From the NCBI GenBank assembly GCA_011033025.1, contig WFMF01000258.1, positions 184,154 through 248,153 on the forward strand: 64,000 nucleotides of DNA, given 5' to 3'. The DNA is from Beroe forskalii (taxonomy: Eukaryota; Ctenophora; Nuda; Beroida; Beroidae). This document shows positions 10,550 through 23,500 of this stretch, piece after piece. The position numbers and the translations under genes are program-made. The notes under the pieces are model-generated. The model was not told the DNA's origin and did not search any database. It saw only the letters and a list, made by a program, of their open reading frames with translations. Each line of letters begins with the position of its first letter. Position 1 is the first letter of the stretch.

Positions 10550-13080
10550 TCACGGATCCACCTATGTTCACAATCTATAATAAGTTCCGAGCTGTTTCAT
10601 GGCTTCTTTACCACAAATCATACGACCATTGTATCCCTGCAAAATGGAATTCAGCATTGTTCCATCTCCATATAACCTCTTACTCTCTCAGAATAGTTCA
10701 AAACTTTTACAATCCTTGGAAGATATATTAGTATCGTGAAACTTACTGATGAGTCAATTTATATGGATGCGTTATCACTGAGTTAGGTTTATCATTTACT
10801 GATGCTCCAAAATAGGATAGGAGGCGGACAACTCAGTACTCACTACTTGAGTGAAATCGAAGTGTAATTGTTCAATGTTCATACTCTCTTACTCTATCCT
10901 TATTCTCAAAATTCTATTACCAACAATCAGCATGCGTTGCTTGGGTAGCGAATTTCATATCAGGACACTTCAATATCTCTCTGTAGTCTGTCCTTACCCT
11001 AACCTTTACCCTAAGCCAGACCCTTACTCAGAACCCTTGGCCCTTTATTGTCACAGGCAGCTGTGACAATTTATATCGGATATAAAATAACTTTGAAAAA
11101 GTTCCACAGCAAGTATAACTTGCTGTTTTTTCAATATTGGATTGTCCTGTATTGTTGTACATGAGCTACGGTTAGACATCTTTACCAACAAAATTGCAGA
11201 CCTATTATGGTTCAGGATGGATTCATTCTGATCAATATAAGGTATGACACTTGAGGAACGATGCCGTTTACATAAGGAATTCATGGCTTTCTTCTAACAA
11301 TATCAAATGAATTTCTGTAATAAAGCATATTGAAATGAAATTTCCTTGCACTAATTTATATGCTCTCCTATATTATGCTCTACCTTAATTCGTGGGAAAT
11401 TATGCAACTCTAATAATTGTTGTAGACAATCTCGAACACTTTTCTGTCCTGCGTTTTATGTGTTTTCTCGTGTGAGTGGTTTCATATTTGTGTGATGCAT
11501 GACTAATCTTAAAAAATAATCGGTTATCTATTTAATCGGTTATTTATTTAATCGGTTATTTCCTGAATTTATCCGATCGGACATAGCACTTGCTATGCAA
11601 TTAACTAATTTTAATTCCAGTATGTAAACTATAAATTTGTCATTTTGTGCGCGGTTCATTTCGTGTTATTAAGGAAGTTCCATGCAAAATACTGGAATTG
11701 TTCGCATGATTTCAGCTAGGAACCACTTAAGCACTTAACTCAAGGGAATTGCCGAGAGAGCTAATCACAGGCACACTTTCATAAATGCAGAGCGTAAAAT
11801 TTCATGATTTTCGTCTTAGTGCAAGCATGAATTTCCATTCCGTTTAAATAAAGTCTCACTTGATACTTCATTACTTCCGCGCATATTTTGCAGAACTTCG
11901 TTTGCTTTTAAATGAGCTGTTGCGCTTCAACAGAGGCCCACAGAGTGGAGCTTAACCCAGATTGAGATATGCCGGGTGGAGGACAGACCCTCGAAGTAAT
12001 TGGCATTATCGGATATCGCTCTACTTTGAAATGTGCTTATTTCCGGACAATTTTGGCAATTTTAGGCGATTATTATAGTACAATTAAGTGGGAAGATCGC
12101 CGTGTTCGCCTAGGGCGTACGCCTCTGGCATTTGGTTGAGCCCCCAAACCCCCTGAGTCCTTCAACACCCAGTAGACAAATGGTTAATCCAGCCACCCCC
12201 ACGAGCCGCCCCTACGCTACCCTATGAACTATGGTATAAGAAATCATAAGAGAGGGAGAGGAGGCGCACGGGTGATTTTCATTGTTTCATTGAAAGCTGT
12301 TATTAAATATGATCTGGTTTCGAGTACCCGCATGTTTTTAATACGCGCCAATAGGAGGCAATATGATAACCCAGTAAATTCTACACCCTACAATGCTGTA
12401 TAATTGCAGAATTACAGAGATTTAGAGTTCCTGGCTCGGTAAATGAGCAGTAAAGCTAGTTTCAAGCTGTAGTTCTCTATTGACCTATGATTTGTTTCTC
12501 ATTCGTTTTATGAACGCTAGTGTAGAAGCTATAACATTTACAAAGCCATACATAGCTAAACTGGTCACTCTTTAGTAACAGCTTCTAGTTTAGCAACACT
12601 ACTTATAACACGAGTAGTAAGTAAGTAGTAAGTGAATTCTAGTTAACAATACAGTAATACAGTAGTAAATTAGTAAATTGCGTCGCAATAACACCCTGTG
12701 GACCGATCGTCGTGTGCTAGAGTCCATAAAAATATGTGAAAATGTTCAGTCATCTGTGAAAATTTCACATACGATAAAGCCCATCAAGTCATGCCGGAAT
12801 GTCGTAGGTAGGCAGTTATTGACATAGGTATTCACTATTCGGAGGTATTCGACACAACTGGTTGTCATGATAGTCCGAGTAATATGGCTTATTCGTAGTT
12901 TTATGTAATTCCTGTGTGCCAGTGGTGTTTATACGGTATTCCACAATTTCCTACTTTCGTCTTTCTGCGTACTAAGCATTCCTAATATCTACGCCGTACC
13001 ATTAACGCTCTAATCCTAAAAGTGACGTCACTCTTAGCCGCCTCTACCCCTCCTCCCGACAGTTTCACGATGAGTTCTGG
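10550..13080. other. gene-free stretch
   Basis: No supported genes. Contents include three AATCGGTTAT phrases at about 11518-11562 and telomere-like CCTAACC fragments near 10990. A GC-richer block at 12095-12230 contains phrases such as CCCCCAAACCCCC that resemble, in reverse orientation, the SINE-like insert at 44359-44549; that similarity is weak. Confidence 0.5.
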
Positions 13081-13089
13081 GAGTGGCAG

Positions 13090-13700
13090 GTGTTGGAACC
13101 AGGAGCTCCTGGTATCGTATGTGTTTACTCCGATAAATGTGGCATTGTACGATTTAGATGGGTTTACCCATCCTTAGCGTGCAATACTCCTACATTTCTA
13201 CTTGACTGGTAAGTGATGTTGCTAGTTACCGCATGGCACGTATAATTTTCACGAGGGGACTATCAACGATAGTCAAATTTGGATGAATAAGTGTTGCGGA
13301 AAAGCTTTGCGCGCAACTGATAGAAAAAACCCATAGACCAGACACTATAGTGTCTGTTTGGGTTTATAGACAACTTATAGGCAGGTGCAGGAACCATGGG
13401 AACGATTTAGATGGGTTTACTCAGACTAATAGCGCGCAACACTCCACTCCAACATGTTTTGGAGGGTCGTGTTGCGCGACGGAGGGACAGGGAGAAAGTA
13501 TAGAGACCATACTATAGACACTGGAATACTATAGTTTTACTAGACACTAGGCAGGTGCAGGAACCATGGGAACTCCCAGTACAGCAATGTAAGATCGTGT
13601 AGGTAAGATCGTCATGGCACGCCGGTGTGTTCGACTCAATATCTCTGGCAGTGACATTGTACGACATATTGTGTTTACTCCGTCGCATTGTACGATCGGT
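13090..13700. repeat. diverged duplicated block
   Basis: A 23-bp exact direct repeat starting GCAGGTGCAGGAACC lies at 13381-13403 and 13551-13573. CGATTTAGATGGGTTTAC recurs at about 13150 and 13403, and GTGTTTACTCCG recurs at about 13120 and 13670. The block reads as several rounds of imperfect local duplication. Confidence 0.6.
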
Positions 13701-16146
13701 CGCAGGTAATGAGCGTTGTCGTTAACACTAATGATGGACTTCTCACAGGGAGTGACGTATCATATATGACGTCATCAACTCACCATTTTGAGATGTGATA
13801 ATGACGGTCATAATGGGCATCGAGAGATTGTCTAATATATGCTTCTACGGTTTACGTTCGCAAACTATCACAAAATGCTAAATATATGCCATTCGGATGC
13901 GGCATCAACTCGCCATTACAATCAATGATAATTACGTCACTCGAAACTGTGTCACTGTGATGATTGTAGAATATGCTTCCACTGTTTTATTTACGTTCGG
14001 CGTTCGCAAACTATCACGAAATGCGGATGTGACCGTTCACTTCAGGGGTAAATAAACGTGGCTATTGTAATGGCTCATGGGAAATACAATAAGTTAGATA
14101 TTTCCATGCCTTTTTCTCTCGTCGGAGTTATGACGAGCTCTGTTCGAGTCTGTCATATTTGTTCTTCCGTACTACTGCTTTTCTGTCGCTGACACTGCGC
14201 TCTTTTGATTTCATAAGTTCTATGAGACACTTGACTCTTCCTTTCCTTTCCCTCGACCTCTCCACATTTCCAGCATTTTTGGGCTCTTTTAGTTCTATAA
14301 TCCGGGTGAATGCGACACTACCCCTCCATCCACCTCGACAATGCCACTGAACCTTTCCACATTTCTAATATTTCCGCATTACTCATTTTTGTCTAGACTA
14401 GTGAGGTTGGTAAACCTTATCATTAAAAACGCGTGTAGGTTGCTTGAAAAATTCGAGTTCGCGTACGGGAGGTTCAGTTATAAGGGGGCAATTTTTGCCA
14501 CAAAACTGCAGCGTTCATTTGAACCATCATAATAAGCATTCATAAACCATCAACCTTAAAAAAGAGCTGTTATGAGACTCAAGGTCTAGAGACAGGGGTG
14601 AGAATGTATCATTTGCGTACTTGCTCACTATAACCATTTCAAACAATATCATTAATGTGATATCAAACCATTGACATGTACCAAAAACTGCGTGGTAACT
14701 ACAGGGTAGTGTTTCAGAGCTGGCTATGGATGATGGATCACAGGGGGGGCTAAAAACTATGTGTTGTTATTGACATTAAATGGTTACAACCAGTGATCAA
14801 TTCTGTTGTCATTAATGTTTTGGGTGCTGCTTATTTTTTTGGATAATTTCCAATGAATTTCAAAAATGCTGAATGCAGTTCGTCGCTACTTATCAATTAT
14901 TTCAACTGTGATTATGACGTATAACGCTCAACTACATGATATTATTTAAACCCAAAATTCAACGAATTACCTATCTTGTTGGGACCAATATCAATCAGTT
15001 GTCTAATTGAGTATTATAATTGGGCTGAACATTGGGATATGAGAATAACGTTTTGTGCTACTTATCAGCCAATTACGATAAGTAGGTGACTAGATGTTAT
15101 TATTGACAATTCCTTCTTACTTATTCTTACTTAGAACAATTGACAAGCCATTCTTAGAATTACTTAGAATAATTGGCGTATTCTAACCAATAATATCTCG
15201 TCAATTTACACATTTAATCGTCAACGTATGATGATAATTTTGCTTTTGAACGGGAGACCAGATTGTCCCAAGATATCGCTTGAGACGTACATGCGTACGA
15301 TGACTCACGATGGAAATTCGGACTTGTTCTCGATATCTCGGAACACAGCGTGCCAGATGAGAAGATGAGTGGCAACTCACAACTGACACCTCTGAACATG
15401 AGATGTAACTGGCACACATGTGGGCACATGCGGTGAATCTTGCTGGTGACGAAGCATAAGCGAAATCGGAAATGCGAGCCATAAATTATGCGTTCTTATC
15501 TGCTTTGAAGCTTTGGCATAATAGGAAATTACGAGAGTATTTGTTTGCATAAATTCTAAGTCATTTCGTATTGAATTTGCTCAATTGAAGTTTGTAACGA
15601 TTCTTTTGTAGGCAATACTGAACAAATCGATTGAACAAACTTTCCAGTATTTTCATTTTAATAAATAATATGTTTTTTTCATTTTAGAGCTCAAATAATA
15701 TCACATTTCAAAGCTTTGAGAAGTTAGGAGCTAGACGCCTTAATCTGTCACACTGTCAGATCGGTGATCCAAACTTCCTGAAAAACAGCTCTAAACAAAT
15801 TATACTCTCGCTATAATGAATGATATTAATTTACAATTAATAGATTTATTAGCACATTAGTCTGCCATTAGAACATTCTATAATAACAAAGCTGTTTGAA
15901 GTTGGATTCTTAAACACAGTGACATCATGATTTGGGAAATAAAGCTTGAATTGGTGACGTTTTGGCTTTTGTGAGATTATTCATAAAACCATTTATCGAG
16001 CTGCTGCTGGGGTCGTTAGCCAGCAGCATCGAGAATAAAGTGCAAGGATTCTGGGCGGTTGAGGGTTACATCATTTTATGCCTCAAAGCAATTTGCTGGT
16101 GTTGTGGGACTGCTTATTATGTTCTCCAGAGCAGAATCTATACCCC
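13700..16146. other. gene-free stretch
   Basis: No gene supported. Phrases CATCAACTCACCATTTTG plus TGATAATGACGGTCA (about 13770-13815) and a similar pair at 13910-13940 look like internal fragments of the CACGAGAAATAGGC palindromic family. The overlapping open frames at 14159-14532 and 15201-15482 have no recognisable domains. Confidence 0.5.
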
Positions 16147-16240
16147 GCGCACGAATAATAGACGAATATTTTCCGACAATTTGGCAGCGCGCACGAGTGT
16201 AAATGACGTCATTTCTGAACGCCTATTTATTCTGAGCGAA
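16147..16240. mobile_element. palindromic MITE relative
   Basis: Ends GCGCACGAATAATAGACG and GAACGCCTATTTATTCTGAG are diverged versions of the family terminus. An internal AATGACGTCATT is present. More degenerate than the 10450 copy. Confidence 0.5.
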
Positions 16241-17352
16241 TATTAAAAGTCTTTGTACCTACCTCCCAATACAATGCCTCCGATTTCCAGTAATAAAACA
16301 CCCCTGAAAATGATCAGAAGGAGGGGTATTACCTACACGATGTGACGTCTGGGATTCTAGCTTTTAAAAACTTAAATCCCCTAATCCTTTCTCTTGTTTT
16401 GTTTTAAACATATTTTTTTACTTTTTTCTAGCTTTTAACTTTTTTATTTTTCCGTTTTCCTATGAACTTTTTTTGTTAAGATTGTTCTGCTCTTTATTTT
16501 CTGTTAAATTTGATTTCAGAATATTCCCTCTGTCCTATAAAACGCTAAAAACTCAGCTCAAGTACAAACTATAAGTATTGTAGGTAATTATAGGCTCTCC
16601 TGCTGTTGGTTTTTTTACTCACTGTGGACTATGCAATTACTTCCAGACGAAAGGAAATTAATCGATCTTTTAGACAATAGTTTTTTATGCTCTTCCAATT
16701 GTCCGATTTTCGTGAAACTTGGTAATATCGTGCACTTTGATGAACTAAAGTGAATTGCAAAAAAATTAGTAAATAGCTCATTTTATCCTAATCTTATGGG
16801 CATTTCAATTTTTGCAACTTCGTCCTATGCTTTTCCACTATTACTGGCCGATGACAGGAATTAACAATACTACATATGATTTGCACACTATTATTATGTT
16901 CCCACACAGTCATTGATATAATAGTTAATCGCACTGTTCATACGTTGTGAGTTGGCTACATTATTGGGATAGCTACATTCAACAGTGTGATAAATTGTGA
17001 AGCGGCTACTTTGTACGTTATAGTCCTCAGTCAAGGTGGCTACTTGGGTCTCTAAACGCGAATTATTAAATCTTATAATATGCTAAATGGTAATATGTAA
17101 GTATTGGTTATGAGTTAACAGTACAGTGTTCTATATAAGACCCTGAGTCGCTAAGATCGACAGGTTACACTCATTAGGTCATTACTGGCAGTGATCATTG
17201 ACCAATGTAGTCGCGACTAGTCACCTACCCGGCCCCTGAATTGGGTGTAAAATGGCAACTATTGTAGGTGGTGTAAACCATTGTAGACTTTACACTTTTA
17301 AAGGTTTGGTGTACAGTGCGGGGAGCTCTTGGGCTAGTGAGTTAAACCCTGA
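16241..17352. other. gene-free stretch
   Basis: AT-rich DNA with T-runs (16380-16520). No gene, RNA or repeat structure could be supported. Confidence 0.5.
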
Positions 17353-17437
17353 ACACGAAAAATAGGTGGTTAACCGTCATCAACTCGCTACGTTGAGCTA
17401 TGATAATGACATCATTGCAACCGCTTATTCATCGTGT
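17353..17437. mobile_element. palindromic MITE relative
   Basis: Left end ACACGAAAAATAGGTGGTTA and right end AACCGCTTATTCATCGTGT are imperfect inverted repeats. The centre has CATCAACTCGCTACGTTGAG and TGATAATGACATCA, matching the 10450 element in order and spacing. Confidence 0.65.
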
Positions 17438-17652
17438 GGGATATTGGTACAAGTAGGGCGTGCCATTGTGGTAATCATACTTTCTTTGTTGGGAGATTGT
17501 TATAGCAAAAAGCTGCATTGACGAAGTTTATAGTTGCTACAATAGCTGTTGTCGTTGTTGCAGTATATATTGGAACTATGGTGCGGTACAATTTGATCCG
17601 TGTGAGTCTGTGACTATTTGCCCTTTTATTGGGGACCATAATTTTACTGCAT

Positions 17653-18014
17653 GGAGTTTACACAGGTACCCGGCATCGACCGTGGGTGGTTTCGAACAGT
17701 TAACCGGTTCATTTTTAATAAAAGCTGTATAAATGGAACTCAAGCATCGTTTGAACGCTCCATACCTTTAATGGTCACCATAATTACTGGCCTACATGAA
17801 CTAAAAAGGAATTAGTAGTCGATACTATTATTTGGTTATCTGTTTCAGATTGTCTTCAGACTTCGCATTACATTAAGTGGCTTTGCTTTATTGAAAAGAA
17901 TTTAAGGTATCGAGCGTTCAAACGGTGCTTCAGTTCCATTAACACAGCGTTTATTAAAAATGAACCAGTTAACTGTCCGAAACCACCCAATGTCGGGTTA
18001 CCTGTGTAAACTCC
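17653..18014. mobile_element. foldback element with about 120-bp arms
   Basis: The left arm begins GGAGTTTACACAGGTACC and the right arm ends GGTTACCTGTGTAAACTCC. The complementarity continues through GTGGTTTCGAACAGTTAAC and TTTGAACGCTC, giving about 120 bp per arm with scattered mismatches around about 130 bp of unique centre. No coding content. It abuts another small palindromic element at 18015. Confidence 0.8.
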
Positions 18015-18106
18015 GTGCGGTAAAAATAGGCGGTTCAACGTCATCAACTTACTACTATGAGTATTTATAATATCGTCATCTTAACCGCCTAATTCTCCAT
18101 TAAGAG
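18015..18106. mobile_element. palindromic MITE relative
   Basis: Contains AAAAATAGGCGGTTCAAC, then GTCATCAACTTACTA and ATCGTCATC, then TTAACCGCCTAATTCTCC, the same order as the other family members. It lies immediately next to the 17653-18014 foldback element. Confidence 0.6.
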
Positions 18107-18600
18107 GGGTTAAGATTTTGTCTCAGACACACCTTCGTATACCTCGAGCCTAGCATTTGAAATCTGTAGAGCGTTTGCATTTCGTTGCGATTTGATTAAA
18201 AAATGTGAAATTCAAATCTAAGAGGAAATATTCGATGTCATGACGTGGGCAGGTCAAACATTCCATCATAACGATGGGATGACGTAACCTCCACTTTTAA
18301 ACTGACAGGTAGTATATTGAGATGATTTCACGTCGCAAGTGGCATTAGTCAAATATATACAATATACGGTGAAATTGTGGAAATTATTGTCCTGGTTCAT
18401 CGTGCTGCTATATGGAAGAAAATATTCAGAGGTTGAAATCGCGGGTTTGTTTACTGACTATTTAACTACGTCACAGGTTAATATCTCATAAACGAGAAGT
18501 AAACTCACCCGACGAAGCGTAAGAGCAGAATTTAGACTCCTCCCTCTATTTTCCATGTTACTGCTCGCGACTAGAACTAGCTCTGTAGCGTAGGTTAGGT

Positions 18601-18692
18601 TTTTATAGTCCTTGGCTGGCACCCTGGTCCGGTGTTAACGAACAGGGAGAGTCGCCGAGGAGCGGTCAGTGGACTGCTACTTTGCACTGGTT
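18601..18692 (+). repeat. dispersed repeat, copy 1
   Basis: TCCTTGGCTGGCACCCTG followed by GAGTCGC(C/T)GAGGAGC and GCTACTTTGCACTGGT is shared with 21157-21242. It is perhaps a SINE-like or other dispersed repeat; no tRNA-like promoter boxes were convincing. Confidence 0.7.
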
Positions 18693-19324
18693 TCTCCCGT
18701 CCATATGATGCCAGCTGCTTCATTGTCCACTAATCTCGACATTCCACCCGTTTCCTGGATTTCTTGTTTCCTTAATTTCTTGGAACACACTTCCTTCCCT
18801 CGTTCCTGGACGGAATAAAATCCTGAGTCATTTAGCTCATTATTTATTTAAATATTTACAGTATTTACGGCTCAGGTTGTCTAAAATATAGAACGCATTG
18901 TGTTTTGCTTTGAATCTCCCAACCTCTATTTGATTAAGGACGAAAAATCACGTATTTTTTGAAGATTTATTAAACAGAGTGGGCATTTATTAAAGCAGAG
19001 TGGGCATTTTCCTGGAAGTTTTGACTTTTGAATAACACTTCGCCGCATAAAATGGGTCATGCTACAAAGGTTTTGAAGTTTCCTCTTTCCATGAGGACTG
19101 CAAACATCATGTGAATCCCAAAACCCATGTGGCAAAACCCTCCCTAATGGTGCAGAGAATGTCAACGGTTATTTAGAATCATATATACGGTCCATGCTCA
19201 AGTAGGCAGTCTGACTGAAACAGTTGGACATTTTGAGTCATGATAATGACGTCATGGACGTCCTCTCTCCCACTGGATTAGGATATAATCACTCTAACAC
19301 CTGCAGTCACAGCACATACATTAT

Positions 19325-19622
19325 AGACCTGACATAATAATTCCTAATCTGAAATCTGTAGTTAGGACTTTAGAAACGCTTTCAGTATTACTACACTTAT
19401 TTAGATAGACCTGACAGTGACATAAATTCTTAATCTGAGTTCTGCAGTTAGAATTTTAGAAACACGCTATCGGTATTACGAATAGACTTGACATTCCTAA
19501 TCTCAAATCTGTTGTTTGAACTCGCTATAGATCAGTATTACAAATAAGCAAATAGGCCTGTCATAAATTCCTAATCTGAAGTCTGTAATTCTGTAGTTAG
19601 AAGTCGCTATCGGTTTTACGAC
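19325..19622. repeat. diverged tandem repeat, about 4 units
   Basis: Units contain GACCTGACA, TTCCTAATCTGAAATCTGTA, GTTAG and CGCTATCGGTATTACG in the same order, with spacing near 80-100 bp and many substitutions. Confidence 0.7.
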
Positions 19623-20500
19623 GTTCAGACCACGCAATGTGAGTAAAAATTCCAATCATGCGAAGCACTAGAAATACAATGTCTGGGAAATGTGACCGCT
19701 TCAATACTTAATGCTTTCATGACATCGATCTATGTAGTGATATGCTTTTTTAAAGTCCGTACTTTCTCCAAATTGAACAGAAAAATTCATTCCGAGCGAT
19801 ATGAAAACTTCTGTATCGGTATACATATTTTTTGAGACCGTGCATTTCCGTTTTCCGCTATGCCGTAATGTCTGTCGCCAAATAATTACAATTTCGGACG
19901 ACAATTGATATTTTTTATCGGAGACGAGAGTTTTATCACAGAAGCCTGTTAATACAGACCAATAATTATTTCCTATAATTTAATTTCTTTTGGTCTTTTG
20001 TTATCGTATTTGGCATACATATAAATTTGTTTTATTTATGAATTTATTTTTCGAATTCATTATCTTCTTTAAAATTGATATAATATTTTCCAAATTGTGA
20101 AATAATTTCTGGGTAGACTCGATGATTCAATTAATTATCCATTATTGGATTGATTTATCAGACGTGTGTCTCAGATAAACCAGAAACCTTTCAAAGTTTT
20201 AATAGTATCCATTTTCACTGTACATCATCTGTTAGTTTTGTCATTGATCGTTTGTTATTTCTATTTAATTTTCTTTCTGAACAATATTATTAGCAAATAA
20301 GATATTGGATAATAAGTTAATGATTAAGCGTGTGGTTCTGCGACCATATTGTCATTAGTCAGGCGTCCTTTAATAATCATGAAATTCGAATAGTAGTATT
20401 CGAACATTTATAGTAGTATTCCATTACCGTAGTATTCTCTAAAAGAAGAATTTCGCAATAATTCTAAGTTTACCATATTAAACATAGTTCTACCCCAGCC

Positions 20501-23500
20501 ATGACACTACTCCTGAACTTACAAATACCCCTGTTACTCTATGGTGTACTGATGCTTACTACTGGTGAGTGGAAATATTTGACAGAAAGTATGTGTCAGA
20601 GAGAAGGAGTCTGACAATTTTTCCAAAACCAAGAGAAAAACTGCTTCTGAACTTTAGATAACTCGTGAATTTGACAACTTTTTATGGTTAAAACTTGTTA
20701 GATTCTAATTTCTTAATTTAACCCCACTTAAACTCCAATTAATTTGACTTGCAGTTGCAACTTTTCAACAAAAACTGTACAGTCTTTTTACGGAAATTAT
20801 ACTTATGCTTGCACCTGTAGAAAGTTGACAGATATATTGACTTGCACCAGGTTCGGTGGAGAAGCAGCCTATAAAGATAGGGCTGTTTATTCCGGGTGAC
20901 ATTGGGGGGTGGGCGGAGTCCAAGGGCCTGATTCCGATGGGACATGTGGCAATGGACCAGATTAATAACTCTACTGATGTTCTGGGGGATTACGAAGTGG
21001 AGCTGCATTGGTTCAATACTAAGGTGAGTAAACCTAGCTTGCTTTCTAAGTAAGTTGTTGTAGAATATTATTCTGCCTTTTTCGAACACAAGGAAATGTT
21101 TTCCTTGGGTAAGAAAACCGGGCAAAGAAATAATTTTGTGGCATAGTTCTGTAAAGCTTTTAGTCCTTGGCTGGCACCCTGATCCGCTATTTATAAACAG
21201 AGTCGCTGAGGAGCAGTTAGTGGTATGCTACTTTGCACTGGTATTGGTTACCACCAATATAGTTTACTTGGGCTGAAGTGGTGTCAGAGTAAAGTGGTGT
21301 CAGAGTAAAGTGGTGTCAGAGTAAAGTGGTGTCAGAGAGAAGTTGTGTCAGAGTAGAGTGGTGTCAGAGTAAAGAGGTGTCACAGTGAAGTGGTATCTGA
21401 ATAGAGGTATCAAGGTGAAGTGGTGTCAGAGTGAAGTGGTGTCAGAGTGGAGTGGTGTCAGAGTGAAGAGGTGTCAGAGTGGAGTAGTGTCAGGGTGGAG
21501 TAGTGTCAGATTGAAGTGGTGTCAGAGTGAAGTGGTGTCAGAGTGAAGTGGTTTCAGAGAGAAGTGGTGTCAGAGTGAAGTGGTGTCAGAGTGAAGTGGT
21601 TTCAGAGAGAAGTGGTGTCAGAGTGAAGTGGTGTCAGAGTGAAGTGGTTTCAGAGAGAAGTGGTGTCAGAGTGAAGTGGTGTCAGAGTGAAGTGGTTTCA
21701 GAGAGAAGTGGTGTCAGAGTGAAGTGGTGTCAGAGTGAAGTGGTTTCAGAGAGAAGTGGTGTCAGAGTGAAGTGGTGTCAGAGTGAAGTGGTTTCAGAGA
21801 GAAGTGGTGTCAGAGTGAAGTGGTGTATTGTATTCACAGCAAATCTTATTCTCTTTTCTCTGAAATTCAAAGTAGCTGTTATCCACTCTCATAATTTGCG
21901 ATCCAACCAGCATTATCAGCAACACATCTGGGCACCAGTGCATCACATCACGTTTTATACCGCACATGAGTTTCAATTTTTTTGCGAATATTTGCTAATT
22001 TTTTGGTGGTATTTCCGATCTAACGACATACGATATATCACTTAGCATTAGGCATGATGGGATATATCTTGTGACCTAGATAACACTAACAGGTGTTAAA
22101 CGTGCCTTAAAACTTAAAATTAAGAAGTGTCAACTTCCGATATGAAACCACTCAAGGGCATTTAGGACTTGGGTAAATTTGTAAAGGTTACCAATATAAT
22201 ATGTCACTCGGACTGTTACATGTTGCATAGAGAAGATAGTCGGCCGATGCCACAAATTTACCATCTTAATCTATGGTGATGACGCGAATATAAGGCTCCG
22301 TAGCAAGGAGCAATATAGGAATATCATCAACCGGCAGCCGCCAGATGTAGGGATAATAATAGCCAAGGAAAAACTCAGCTAGTTCGAGTTAGTGCTCGTG
22401 AGAGGAGGAGCTGCTAGAAATTACAGTTATACAGCTGGGTTTAAAGATGAGGGATGCTAAGAGAGGGATTCTAGATAACATCTGATACGTGTCAAGTCAG
22501 AAAGATAAGCCTGATATAGAAAGCGAAACATTGCCCAATTCATTGAGGAGACTAATTATAAACCACAGTTTTAACAGCCTGCAGTAGCATAACCCAGTAG
22601 GCTGTAAACCACTCTTTCATTCGGGCTTGGAGTAATGGAGTAATCTCTCCCATGATTTAGTCAAAATATTATGGGGGATGAAGCCCAAAAACCAAGTTCA
22701 AGGGTTTGAAAGTAGGGCTTGTTTTTGGGCTTCATCCCACCCTGATATCTCAATTCTAGTTCTAATTCTAACTCCAACTCTAATCTTCCCAGGCGGAGCC
22801 GGGTAAGGGTATTAGGGAGTTGTTCTCCTTCATCGGCACTGAGACTTCCCGGGAGTATGTTGGAATAGTGGGTCCCGTCTTCACTGATGTCACCAAGTAC
22901 ATCAGCGAGCTGGCACCCTTCTTCAACTACGTGGCCGTGAGTGGGATATATGGGAGCTTTATTTGGGCATATCAATGCCTTATTTGGGAGTGTTTATGCC
23001 TATTTTGACCATTTCAATGAGTATTGAAACCATGATTGTCAATACTTCACCGATCTATGAAATTCAAATTTCCAATGAATTCTTCCCTCAGGTCAGTCCC
23101 ACAGCCTCCAGTTCCTCTTTCAGCAACTCAACAGATATCATCGAGTATGAGTAAGTGGCTCGAAAACATGTGACTCACGGTGACAGTTACAAATGAAGTT
23201 TGCGCGTCTTTTGTGTGCACGGATTAAGTGTGCGCCGCAGAGTTAAGCCGCGCACACAAAATACGGGTAATCTGCAGTTCGAATTGCCCCTGTTCTGTAG
23301 CTAGTGAACACGATGACGAATTTGTTTCATCTTTCAAGTCTTTCCATGACAACTCACCCTTCATCCCTTCAGATACAGTCACCTAATCCGGCTACACCCC
23401 GTGGAGACTGACATCTACACATCCATCTTCCAGCTGGTGGACAGTTGTCAGTGGCACAACATCCACATCCTGTCAGGGGAAGAGGGAACCGGAATGGGAG

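Larger units (their letters stand above)
18107..20500. other. gene-free stretch upstream of the receptor gene
   Basis: No gene supported. It includes a dispersed repeat (18601-18692) and a four-unit diverged tandem repeat (19325-19622), listed separately. The rest, including the 900 bp before the receptor start codon, is AT-rich and shows no clear promoter motif. Confidence 0.5.

Noticed and set aside
12095-12230. Possible reverse-oriented relative of the SINE-like insert at 44359
   Set aside because: Only short phrases match; no target duplication or tail found.
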